Shown piece after piece: positions 39,736-61,516 of a stretch of DNA of 64,000 nucleotides (its first letter is position 1; each line of letters begins with the position of its first letter). A program made the translations under genes and the position numbers. Source of the stretch: Phaeosaccion multiseriatum (taxonomy: Eukaryota > Ochrophyta, other classes); assembly GCA_965112735.1 (NCBI GenBank), contig OZ218958.1:3286001-3350000 (forward strand), in the 5' to 3' direction. Below the pieces are notes generated by a model that was not told the DNA's origin, did not search any database, and was given only the letters and a program-made list of their open reading frames with translations.

Positions 39736-41034
39736 TCAGGGTAGGGAATTATCACGGTGTACCTGAAGCCCCTCGGGGAGGTCTGCAGGCAGTGGGTACC
39801 CCCACCCCACCGTAAGCTTCTTCAGCCCAGCAGGTAGGCTCGGAAGAGGGCAGGAGTATTCAGGACTCAGTGTAAGAGCCTGCAAAGAGGGAGGGAGGTC
39901 CAGGGGGAGGTTAAAGTCAGCCCCCATTTCCACCTCCTCTACACCATTGGGAAGGACCACATGCTGATTGAATCCATCTCCAAAAGTGACCTTCTTCAGC
40001 GAGGAAGGGAGAGCGATTGGCCTGTTGAACTCTGAGTGCCATGAAAACTCCAGCTCCTCCAGAGAGCTTGGTAGCACCAAATCAGCCTGATCGAAGTGTT
40101 CTCCAAAAGTGACCTTCTTCAGCGAGGAAGGGAGAACGATTGGCCTATTGAACTCTGAGTAATGCGAAAACCCTAGCTCCTCCAGAGTGCTTGGTAGCAC
40201 CAAATCAGCCTGATCGAAGAGAATTCCAAAAGTGACCTTCTTCAGCGAGGAAGGGGGATCGATTGGCCTGTTGAACAATGAGTTCCATGCAAACTCCAAC
40301 TCCTCCAGAGAGCTTGGTAGCACCAAATCAGCCTGATCGAAGCGCCGGCCAAAAGTGACCTTCTTCAGTGAGGAAGGAAGACCGATACGCCTGTTGAACC
40401 ACGACAATGGTGGAAACGCCACCTCCTCCACGCCACTCGGCACAACAACGTCGCAAGCATCGAAGAACTGGGAGAAATGCACAAGCTTGACCGAGATTGG
40501 CAACAGTGCCAACACTTTGAGAGCAAGAGCCGCATCAGTTGGAGTCAGGCTATCAGCGCCTAGACGTTGGATGCCGAGGCGCACCGCCCTGACGCGAAAG
40601 GAGCCCGCCATACCATGGTCCGGCTGCCTCGCCCTAACCCTCCCCGACCTTCGAAGCCCTTCCACGGCATGTCTTCCCCTCATGGAGGCGGAAGGAGGGG
40701 AGGAAGCCGCATCAAGGCGTTGAGTCTCCTCGCGCTCCCGCTGCTGCTGCTGCTTCAGCATGCTCAGCACCCGCGACTGGATAGCTTGTGGCATGTCGGC
40801 GTTGATCACCAAAGCGCGGGAAGTAAACTTGTCCACCTCCTTGCATATGCCCCACAGAGCCTTGTTTGAAACACCAACACGACCAGCAACCACCCTCAAT
40901 GCCGCCGGCCCGCTGCTGCTGAGACTGGGGCGCTCTGGCAAATTCCCCCCCGCTCCATCGGTCTTTTGATGACTTTCTTCCACCACGCCGTCCCCCCCCT
41001 TCGTTTCACCTCCCTTCGACGTGCTGCCCTTCAT
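39736..41034 (-). CDS. FNIP-repeat protein, copy B
   Basis: A single-exon frame of 432 aa starting MKGSTSKGGETKGGDG, with the same N-terminal block as copy A (LWGICKEVDKFTSRALVINADMP). Three full 41-residue FNIP double units plus a partial one precede the conserved C-terminal cap (VVLPNGVEEVEMGADFNLPLDLPPSL split across the cap, ending HRDNSLP). It is the inverted-repeat partner of the gene at 61517-63301, which has seven full units. The 162-residue length difference is close to four units. It is head-to-head with the broken ankyrin copy B. Confidence 0.85.
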   Translation of the reverse strand: MKGSTSKGGETKGGDGVVEESHQKTDGAGGNLPERPSLSSSGPAALRVVAGRVGVSNKALWGICKEVDKFTSRALVINADMPQAIQSRVLSMLKQQQQREREETQRLDAASSPPSASMRGRHAVEGLRRSGRVRARQPDHGMAGSFRVRAVRLGIQRLGADSLTPTDAALALKVLALLPISVKLVHFSQFFDACDVVVPSGVEEVAFPPLSWFNRRIGLPSSLKKVTFGRRFDQADLVLPSSLEELEFAWNSLFNRPIDPPSSLKKVTFGILFDQADLVLPSTLEELGFSHYSEFNRPIVLPSSLKKVTFGEHFDQADLVLPSSLEELEFSWHSEFNRPIALPSSLKKVTFGDGFNQHVVLPNGVEEVEMGADFNLPLDLPPSLQALTLSPEYSCPLPSLPAGLKKLTVGWGYPLPADLPEGLQVHRDNSLP

Positions 41035-41257
41035 TGTACTCCCTCTCCTTCCCCCTTTCCAGCGTCACTGCGATACTTCACTGTGGTGGGGTGGTGTAGA
41101 CCGACTGATCGGGAATTGGGGGGGATAAAATAGGGGGGAAGAACGTCAAAGGAGCTGACTTGACGTGTTGGTGCTAGATTCGTGGAGGGCTCACAGCTCC
41201 GAGGGCTGGAAGGAAGGGGGGGGGGAAACAATTGACCCTTTTTCTTACGATTCCAAC
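41035..41257. promoter_or_regulatory. Shared divergent promoter region, pair B
   Basis: A 223-bp gap between start codons. It carries the TTGACGTGTTGGTGCTAGA block and the GAGGGCTCACAGCTCCGAG block found in pairs A and C, and a shorter G-run. Confidence 0.55.
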
Positions 41258-42675
41258 ATGGAGGACATACATGCAAGTATCGCAGCAGTGAGCAGGAAGG
41301 AGGAGGCAGTGGAGCAGGCGTTGAGCGGGCAGGGCAGCTACTTGGGGCTGTGCTTGGGAGGAGCAGCACCAGCAGCGGATGGTGAGAGGGAGGGAGGGAG
41401 GAAGGAGCTGCTGATGCACCTCCAAGCTTTGAGGGAGGAGAAGGCGAAAGAGAAAGCTCACCTGAGGGAAGAGAAGGCTCATGACAGGAACGAGAAGGTT
41501 CGCGAGAGGGAAATGGAGGAAAAGCAGTTCGAGGAGAAGACAAAAGAGAGGATCCTGGAGAGAGAGAAGGAGCTTATCCTCCTCCGTCTCGAAGTGCAAC
41601 CACCAGCAGCCACCAGAGGCCGCAGCTTCCTCCATCAAGGCGCCGACATACAGGAGGGGATAGTAGAGAGAAGGGGGGGCACCAAGCGGCGACGTTCGAC
41701 TTCAGGAAGGGAGGATGGAGATGCCGGAGATGGTGGACGTGCTACAATTCGTCGAGCTTCCCTTCCTGGTCCGGGCGCCTGTGCAAATGCCTTTGGCATG
41801 AGAGAGGTATATGGAAAGGTGATGGAGCTCGTGGGGAAAGGGGGATACGCTTTCGTCGCGACGATGTGCAAGGAGTGGAGGGGGCACTACATCGTTGCGC
41901 ACCCAGCCAAGACAAGCCAAAGGAGTGTAGTTGCCTCCATCGATCGTGTGTACTGGGCCAGGAGGCAGTCGAAACGTTCAGGGCCGCTGCTCAGTATGGA
42001 GATGTGAGCATGTGCAAGGCCCTCCATCACATGGGCTGTCCCTGGGATGAGGATGTGTGCGACGGGGCATCGAGAAACGAGCGGTACAGCCTGCGTGTGC
42101 TCAAGTGGCTGCGCTCAGAGGATTTGGCTGACTCCAAGGAGGGGAAATGCCCGTGGAATGAGGAGGTCTGCCGTGCTGCTGCGCGGAGGGGGGACTTGCA
42201 GCTGCTGGAGTGGCTTCTGTCGGATGACGTGAACGCACCCTTTGATGAGTATGTGTGGCTCTGTGCTATTCATTATGGGCACATCTCTGTGCTGGCATGG
42301 CTGCTGAACAATCCCAAGGTCAGGGCTGAGCTGGACGGAGTGGGGGAGGGGAGTATGTGGAGGAGGGGACCTCATTTGGCTGCTTATTGCAGTCAACCGA
42401 ACACTTTGCGGTGGCTGCACGCCAATGCGCATGGGCTTTGTGATTGGACCCCTGACGTATGCAGATATGCAGTTAAAGACGGCGAGAGCCTGGAAATGCT
42501 GCAGTGGCTCCGCTCAGAAGGGGTGGGCTGTCCGTGGGACGAGAGTGTCTGTCCAGAGACCATCAGGAGAGCGGAGGAGGAAGCAGGTGGACAGTGGGAC
42601 ATCAGGGGAAGTGTCTTTGAGGAGATGAAGCAGTGGGTGCATGCCAATGGGCACCCCTGCGACTGCGAGGACTGA
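41258..42675 (+). pseudogene. Coiled-coil ankyrin-repeat gene, copy B, frameshifted
   Basis: The frame begins MEDIHASIAAVSRK and follows copy A through the coiled coil and F-box-like region to DRVYWARR. There 16 bp present in copies A and C (CGGCTACGAGCTTACA) are missing, near 41967. The original frame then ends at 42007 with a foreign tail (QSKRSGPLLSMEM). The ankyrin part continues intact in another frame (VETFRAAAQYGDVSMCK to HPCDCED, stop at 42675). The deletion is flanked by a CA microhomology. The downstream part has no other break, so loss of function is probably recent. A re-initiated ankyrin-only product cannot be excluded. Confidence 0.85.
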
Positions 42676-43510
42676 GGAGCCAGAAGCAGTGTACGTGTAT
42701 GGCCTCTCATGGTCGGAGAGCGAGGTGGAGGGGCGCAGCGGCGGACGATCAATGCGGGGCTGTTGGTGCTGTGTTTCCATGTCCGTACACAGCGCCAAAT
42801 CGACTTCATTGTGGGGGAGAGGCGTGCATGGAGCTCCTGCAGCGGAAAGCTCGGGAGGGCACCACTTATTGTACGGGAGCGGCTGGGACACCTCACAGAG
42901 AGCATGGACAGGCCCTTTCACGCCCCAAGGGCGGCGGAGCGGAACCGCCCTCGACTGTTGGACGTGGTGCGGTCATCAGACCAGCGCTTCCTCCCCGCCT
43001 TGTACCTCGGCTGCTTGCTTCCAATGGAGGGGCGTGCGAAGTAGTACGGAGGCCATTGTGTGGGGTCGTCTTGTTCCCCTTAGGCAAGGCGGTGTGCAGA
43101 ATACATTTGTGCATATCGGCGTTGCTGGAGTGGTCCCACCCATCCAGTGGCCGCCCCAAGGCTTCCTCAGTTGGGAGAGCGGGAGGTGTCGGGCAGCGGC
43201 AGACGGTGGCAGCCTTCGTGGACTCTCTCTTGGCCTGGGTGAGTCGAGGCTTGGGCCTGCAGGAGACACTCTGAGAGCAGGCAGGCAGTGATGATAACAA
43301 AGACAGTTCAAGAGGGCACTTTGCTGTCGCACCGCAGCGGAAGGGAGGGGTGGTGGTGGGGGGGGGGGTGGCAGGGTAGGGCTCACTCATGGTTGGAGCA
43401 CTGTAGACGCTCCCACGTGGTACCATTCTAGTAGATTGCTAGGCTGCTGGGGCAGTTGCTTGAGCAGTACGATCAAAACAAATTCACCAAAGAAATGTCT
43501 TGGAAGTATT
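42676..43510. other. Duplicated intergenic DNA downstream of ankyrin B
   Basis: Closely matches 59004-59834 in reverse. Long frames occur on both strands in both copies (for example 42641-43291 and 59136-59813), with conserved reading that may just reflect recent duplication. It contains the block shared with 39380-39560. No known domain is seen. Confidence 0.45.
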
Positions 43511-43645
43511 TCAGGGTAGGGAATTATCACGGTGTACCTGAAGCCCCTCGGGGAGGTCTGCAGGCAGCGGGTACCCCATCCCCACCGTAAGCTTCTTCAG
43601 TCCAGCAGGTAGGCTCGGAAGAGGGCAGGAGCAGTGAGAACTCAG
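43511..43645 (-). pseudogene. Truncated 3' fragment of a FNIP gene
   Basis: 45 codons corresponding to the C-terminal cap of FNIP proteins (PSLPAGLKKLTVG-like through to HRDNSLP and TGA). Homology stops abruptly at about 43645. This is where the inverted duplication ends, while the other arm carries the complete gene (57453-59003). Confidence 0.85.
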
Positions 43646-43891
43646 TGTATGTCAATGACGTGTATCCACGGGGCCGGTGTGCGACAGTTTCGGTTTTCTT
43701 GATCCTAGCTTCTCCCGCCTGAGCGAAACACATTCGTACAGTGCTTTTGTTCTGCTGCTTTTCTCGTTGAGCCTGTGCCTCTGCTTCGCCTGTGGAAGGT
43801 CCTCTCAAGTTGCGTTGGGGCTTCTGCGCTTAATGCATCCTCGCTTCACTGGATAAGAGGCATTTTTTGGGGGCGGGGGGGGAAATCCATC

Positions 43892-56482
<12,591 letters not shown>

Positions 56483-57452
56483 CGAGGGCATGGGAGGGGT
56501 GTAGGGTAGCTCTTTCCGCTTAGATTTTCAGCTTACAGCCATGTTTAATTTTGTTCTAAGCGAGTTGAGTTTGCGAGCGAAGCTCATGGACATGGATCAA
56601 GGGCTGGCTGGGCACACGTCAAGCGGGTGGGCCTGGTTGTAGCTTTGGTATGTGAGCAACGCAATCGTTGCTTCCAGCTCGTTGGCGAGGCCATGTTGAA
56701 GGCTCAAGGCTGACTCAAAAAGGGGAGGGTGTGGGTGGGCAGGAGTGCTGTAGTGGTATAAACCTTTCGGTGGCGTCGTCTCTTGATGCGACGTGAAGCA
56801 GTGTCTGTCTCGCGGCTCCCGAAGCCCATGTCAACGAATGCTGCCGCTTTATGGCGCTTGGCTTGCCGAAGCGAGCGTGCCGATCCAGCCGCTGGATCAC
56901 CAGCCGATGCAGCCTCCTGCACAACCATAGATGGCACTTCAGGGTGTAATACATATATAAACTCCTGCACGCTCGGCTGCTCTTTTTTTTCAATTTCGGC
57001 TGTACGAGCTAGCGAGAGTGACCGCCCAGGGACTCGAAGCAAAAGCGTGTCCGCGTGCCGGCCGTAAGGTCGTCTAAAAGGGTAGAGGATAGAGGAGAGC
57101 ATTGTATAGCGAGGGGGAGTCAAGAAGCAGCTGCAGGCACGGAAAGCGCATGAGCACAACCAACTCCTCCTCACTGTACTCGCTACCCTCCCTCCCGGGG
57201 AAATCGTCGCCTCGCCTCCCCGGGGAAATTTGAATTTGACATCGACATCACTTTCAAACGCTTGGGGCACTTCGCTCAGTTATCCGCCGCGCGCCATTCG
57301 CTCTATCGTACTCCGTCCGGAAGAATCGGGAAGCGGCGAGGTGCGATCCGTTTGGCGAAAGAGCCTCGAGGGGCGCGGACAGCAACAACACGAAGAGCTT
57401 CTGACCTACGACAGGGCGGCGGGCGGCGGGCGGCGTAGGAAGAGGAGGCAGA
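56483..57452. other. Intergenic between RCC1 gene and FNIP C1
   Basis: A 188-codon minus-strand frame (57270-56704, MPQAFESDVDVKFKF) is the only sizeable ORF. It resembles no family and may be chance. The region should also contain the promoter of FNIP C1. Confidence 0.35.
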
Positions 57453-59003
57453 ATGGAGGCGGAACATGGCGAGAGCGCGTGGACGACGGGGAGCGTGGGA
57501 TCGAGCACGGCGGGCTCCGCTCTGCTGTCCTTGGGAGACCCTGCTGCGGCTGCTGCGGCTGCTGTCTCGGAGGGTAGTAGAGTCGCAGTAGCCGTCTTGG
57601 CCATAATGGCGGGAGAAATGTCGAGCAAGGACCTATGGGGCATTCACGGAGACGTTGACGAGGTTACCTCTCGCACTTTGGTCTTCAGGGCCGCTATGCC
57701 GCGTGATACTCAGCAGCGTCTCCTTGACATGCTGAAGCGGCAGCAGCAGCAGCAGCAGAGACCGGATCATGATGCCGGGCTGCCCGGGCAGGAGAGGTCA
57801 TTTCATGTCAAAGCTGTGCGCTTTGACGACTATACCCTGGCTGTGAGTGTGTCGGGAGTGTTGGCCGTGCTACCCCCTTCAGTCAAGCGGGTGGAGCTGC
57901 CTAACGGCTTTAATGAGGCGGACTTGGTGCTACCAAGCTCTCTGGAGGAGCTGAGGTTTTCAGAGGACTCAGAGTTCAACAGGCCAATCGTTCTCCCTTC
58001 CTCGATGAAGAAGGTCACTTTTGGAGAACGCTTCGATCAGGCTGGTTTGGTACTACCAAGCTCTCTGGAGGAGTTGGAGTTTGCACGGGTCTCAAGGTTC
58101 AACAGGCCAATCGCTCTCCCTTCCTCGCTGAAGAAGGTCACTTTTGGAGAACACTTCGATCAGGCTGATTTGGTGCTACCAAGCTCTCTGGAGGAGTTGG
58201 AATTTGCGTGGAACTCATGGTTCAGCAGACCAATCGTTCTCCCCTCCTCCCTGAAGAAGGTTACTTTTGGAAGAGCCTTCGATCAGGCTGATTTGGTGCT
58301 ACCAAGGTCTCTGGAGGAGTTGGAATTTTCAGAGTACTCAGAGTTCAACAGGCCTATCGCTCTTCCTTCCTCCCTGAAGAAGGTCACTTTTGGAGAATAC
58401 TTTCACGCAGATTTGGTGTTACCAAGCTCTCTGGAAGAGCTGAGGTTTTCATACGGTTCATGGTTCAACAGGCCAATCGTTCTCCCTTCCTCGCTGAAGA
58501 AGGTCGCTTTTGGACATGACTTCGATCAGGCTAATTTGGTGTTACCAAGCTCTCTGGAGGAGCTCAAGTTTTCAGAGGACTCAGAGTTCAACATGCCAAT
58601 CGATCTCCCTTCCTCGCTGAAGAAGGTCACTTTAGGAGAATGTTTCGATCAGGCTGATTTGGTGCTACCAAGCTCTCTGGAGGAGCTGGAGTTTTCATGG
58701 AACTCAGTGCTCAACAGGCCAATCGATCTCCCCCCCTCGCTGAAGAAGGTCACTTTTGGAGATAGATTCAATCAGCCTGTGGTCCTTCCCAATGGTGTCG
58801 AGGAGGTGGTCATGGGGGCTGACTTTAACCTCCCCCTGGACCTCCCTCCCTCTCTTCGGGCTCTTGCGCTGAGCTCTGAATACTCCTGCCCTCTTTCGAG
58901 CCTACCTGCTGGGCTGAAGAAGCTTACGGTGGGGGTGGGGTACCCGCTGCCTGCACATCTACCCGAGGGGCTTCAGGTACACCGTGTTCCTTCCCTACCC
59001 TGA
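57453..59003 (+). CDS. FNIP-repeat protein, solo copy C1
   Basis: A single-exon frame of 516 aa, more diverged at the N-terminus than A, B and C2 (MEAEHGESAWTTGS). It keeps the common block (LWGIHGDVDEVTSRTLVFRAAMP) and a Gln-rich helix. Six full 41-residue FNIP double units plus a partial one and the cap (ending HRVPSLP) follow. A start at a later Met, such as MAGEMSSKD at 57606, is possible. It has no ankyrin partner upstream. Instead it is tail-to-tail with ankyrin C. Its 3' end is what survives as the fragment at 43511-43645, so it predates or spans the duplication breakpoint. Confidence 0.83.
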   Translation: MEAEHGESAWTTGSVGSSTAGSALLSLGDPAAAAAAAVSEGSRVAVAVLAIMAGEMSSKDLWGIHGDVDEVTSRTLVFRAAMPRDTQQRLLDMLKRQQQQQQRPDHDAGLPGQERSFHVKAVRFDDYTLAVSVSGVLAVLPPSVKRVELPNGFNEADLVLPSSLEELRFSEDSEFNRPIVLPSSMKKVTFGERFDQAGLVLPSSLEELEFARVSRFNRPIALPSSLKKVTFGEHFDQADLVLPSSLEELEFAWNSWFSRPIVLPSSLKKVTFGRAFDQADLVLPRSLEELEFSEYSEFNRPIALPSSLKKVTFGEYFHADLVLPSSLEELRFSYGSWFNRPIVLPSSLKKVAFGHDFDQANLVLPSSLEELKFSEDSEFNMPIDLPSSLKKVTLGECFDQADLVLPSSLEELEFSWNSVLNRPIDLPPSLKKVTFGDRFNQPVVLPNGVEEVVMGADFNLPLDLPPSLRALALSSEYSCPLSSLPAGLKKLTVGVGYPLPAHLPEGLQVHRVPSLP

Positions 59004-59834
59004 AAACTTCTAAGACATTTCTGCGATTTTTCTTTTACTAGCTAGCTACTTTAGCTATTTACCATTTTTTTTTATACCATTTTTTTTTTCTTTACCACGT
59101 GGGAGCGTCTACAGTGCTCCAACCATGAGTGAGCCCTACCCTGCCGCCCCCCCCCCCCACCACCACCCCTCCCTTCCGCTGCGGTGCGACAGCAAAGTGC
59201 CCTCTTGAACTGTCTTTGTTATCATCACTGCCTGCCTGCTCTCAGAGTGTCTGCCTGCAGGCCCAAGCCTCGACTCACCCAGGCCAAGAGAGAGTCCACG
59301 AAGGCTGCCACCGTCTGCCGCTGCCCGACACCTCCCGCTCTCCCAACTGAGGAAGCCTTGGGGCGGCCACTGGATGGGTGGGACCACTCCAGCAACGCCG
59401 ACATGCACAAATGTATTCTGCACACCGCCTTGCCTAAGGGGAACAAGACGACCCCACACAATGGCCTCCGTACTACTTCGCACGCCCCTCCATTGGAAGC
59501 AAGCAGCCGAGGTACAAGGCGGGGAGGAAGCGCTGGTCTGATGACCGCACCACGTCCAACTGTCGAGGGCGGTTCCGCTCCGCCGCGTGAAAGGGCCTGT
59601 CCATGCTCTCTGTGAGGTGTCCCAGCCGCTCCCGTACACTGAGTGGGGCCCTCCCGAGCTTTCCGCTGCAGGAGCTCCATGCACGCCTCTCCCCCACAAT
59701 GAAGTCGATTTGGCGCTGTGTACGGACATGAAAACACAGCACCAACTGCTCCACATTGATCGTCCGCCGCTGAGTCCCTCCACCTCGCTCTCCGAGCATG
59801 AGAGGCCATACACACATACACTGCTTCTGGCTCA
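59004..59834. other. Duplicated intergenic DNA downstream of FNIP C1 and ankyrin C
   Basis: Counterpart of 42676-43510. It starts with T-runs (59066-59090) and contains CACGTGGGAGCGTCTACAGT, also present near 43410 and 63388. No gene is recognised. Confidence 0.45.
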
Positions 59835-61268
59835 TCAGTCCTCGCAGTCGCAGGGGTGCCCATTGGCATGGACCCACTGCTTCATCTCCTCAAAGACACT
59901 TCCCCTGATGTCCCACTGTCCACCTGCTTCCTCCTCCGCTCTCCTGATGGCCTCTGGACAGACACTCTCGTCCCACGGACAGCCCACCTCTTCTGCGCGG
60001 AGCCACTGCAGCATTTCCAGGCTCTTGCTTTCTTTAACTGCATCTCTGCATACGTCAGGGGTCCAATCACAAAGCCCATGCGCATTGGCGTGCAGCCACC
60101 GCAAAGTGTTCGGTTGACTGCAATAAGCAGCAATCCGAGGTCCCCTCCTCCACCAACTGCCCTCCTCCGCTCCGTCCAGCTTAGCCCTGACCTTGGGAAT
60201 GTTCAGCAGCCATGCCAGCGCAGAGATGTGCTCATAGTCAATAGCACAGAGCCACACATACTCATCAAAGGGGGCGTTCACGTCATCCGACAGAAGCCAC
60301 TCCAGCAGTTTCAAGTCCCCCCTCCGCGCAGCAGCATCGCAGACCTCCTCATTCCACGGGCATTTCCCCTCCTTGGCGTCAGCCGAGTCCTCTGAGCGCA
60401 GCCACTTGAGCACACGCAGGCTGTACCGCTCGTTCAAAGCTGCAGAGCGGCACACCGCCTCGCTCCAGGCACAGCCCATGTGATGGAGGGCCTTGCACAT
60501 GCTCACATCTCCATACTGAGCAGCGGCAATGAACGTTTCGACTGTCAGCTCGTAGCCGTGCCTCCTGGCCCAGTACACACGATCGATGGAGGCAACTACA
60601 CTCCTTTGGCTTGTCTTGGCTGCGTGTTCCACGATGTAGTGCCCCCTCCACTCCTTGCACACCGTCGCCACGAAAGCATACTCTCCCTTTCCCACGAGAT
60701 CCATCACCTTTCCATATACCTCTCTCATGCCAAAGGCATTTGCACAGGCGCCCGGACCAGGAAGGGAAGCTCGGCGAAAGGCAGCACGTCCACCATCTCC
60801 GCCATCTCCATCCTCCCTTCCTGAAGTCGAACGTCGCCGCTTGGTGCCCCCCCTTCTCTCTACTATCCCCTCCTGTATGTCGGCGCCTTGATGGAGGAAG
60901 CTGCGGCCTCTGGTGGCTGCTGGTGGTTGCACTTCGAGGCGGAGGAGGATAAGCTCCTTCTCTCTCTCCAGGATCCTCTCTTTTGTCTTCTCCTCGAACC
61001 GCTTTTCCTCCATTTCCCTCTCGCGAACCTTCTCGTCCCTCTCGTGAGCCTTCTCTTCCCTCAGGTGAGCTTTCTCTTTCGCCTTCTCCTCCCTCAAAGC
61101 TTGGAGGTGCATCAGCAGCTCCTTCCTCACTCCCTCCCTCTCACCATCCGCTGCTGGTGCTGCTCCTCCCAAGCACAGCCCCAAGTAGCTGCCCTGCCCG
61201 CTCAACGCCTGCTCCACTGCCTCCTCCTTCCTGCTCACTGCTGCGATACTTGCATGTATGTCCTCCAT
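59835..61268 (-). CDS. Coiled-coil, F-box-like, ankyrin-repeat protein, copy C
   Basis: A single intact frame of 477 aa from the ATG at 61268 (MEDIHASIAAVSRK) to HPCDCED. It has the same layout as copy A: charged coiled coil, basic patch, F-box-like segment (VYGKVMDLVGKGEYAFVATV) and ankyrin-type repeats with GCPWDESVC. It retains the 16 bp missing from copy B (WARRHGYELTVETF), so it is the functional counterpart of that pseudogene. It is head-to-head with FNIP C2 and tail-to-tail with FNIP C1. Confidence 0.86.
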   Translation of the reverse strand: MEDIHASIAAVSRKEEAVEQALSGQGSYLGLCLGGAAPAADGEREGVRKELLMHLQALREEKAKEKAHLREEKAHERDEKVREREMEEKRFEEKTKERILEREKELILLRLEVQPPAATRGRSFLHQGADIQEGIVERRGGTKRRRSTSGREDGDGGDGGRAAFRRASLPGPGACANAFGMREVYGKVMDLVGKGEYAFVATVCKEWRGHYIVEHAAKTSQRSVVASIDRVYWARRHGYELTVETFIAAAQYGDVSMCKALHHMGCAWSEAVCRSAALNERYSLRVLKWLRSEDSADAKEGKCPWNEEVCDAAARRGDLKLLEWLLSDDVNAPFDEYVWLCAIDYEHISALAWLLNIPKVRAKLDGAEEGSWWRRGPRIAAYCSQPNTLRWLHANAHGLCDWTPDVCRDAVKESKSLEMLQWLRAEEVGCPWDESVCPEAIRRAEEEAGGQWDIRGSVFEEMKQWVHANGHPCDCED

Positions 61269-61516
61269 GTTGGAATCGTAAGAGAAGCAGAGGTGGGAAT
61301 CGAAAGGAAGAGGAAGAGGCCGATTATTGCCCCCCCCCCTCTTCTCGCCCTCGGAGCTGTGAGCCCTCGACGATTCCAGCACCAACACGTCAAGTCAAAA
61401 TTCCTTTATCTCCATCCTACAACTGTAATGGTGTAATATATATTTATCCTGCCCCCCCCGATTCCCGATCAGTGGTCTACACCACGCTGGAAAGGGGGAA
61501 GGAGAGAGAGAGTACA
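61269..61516. promoter_or_regulatory. Shared divergent promoter region, pair C
   Basis: A 248-bp gap between start codons. It carries the same TTGACGTGTTGGTGCT and GGGCTCACAGCTCCGAG blocks, on the minus strand. Frames open across it on both strands are not conserved as protein. Confidence 0.55.

Larger units (their letters stand above)
38983..43645. repeat. Left arm of large inverted duplication
   Basis: Matches 58869-64000 in reverse orientation, through the intergenic blocks, FNIP B/C2, the divergent promoter, ankyrin B/C and the 3' part of a FNIP gene. For example, 39062-39256 and 63789-63983 translate identically over 64 codons. The left arm's inner end is at about 43645, inside a FNIP gene. 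Its outer end includes the last exon of the 34291-39091 gene. Confidence 0.93.

Noticed and set aside
60983-61516. Upstream extension of the FNIP C2 frame to 772 codons
   Set aside because: The extension is antisense to ankyrin C and the shared promoter. The conserved start MKG(S/T)TSKGGET at 61517 matches the other copies.
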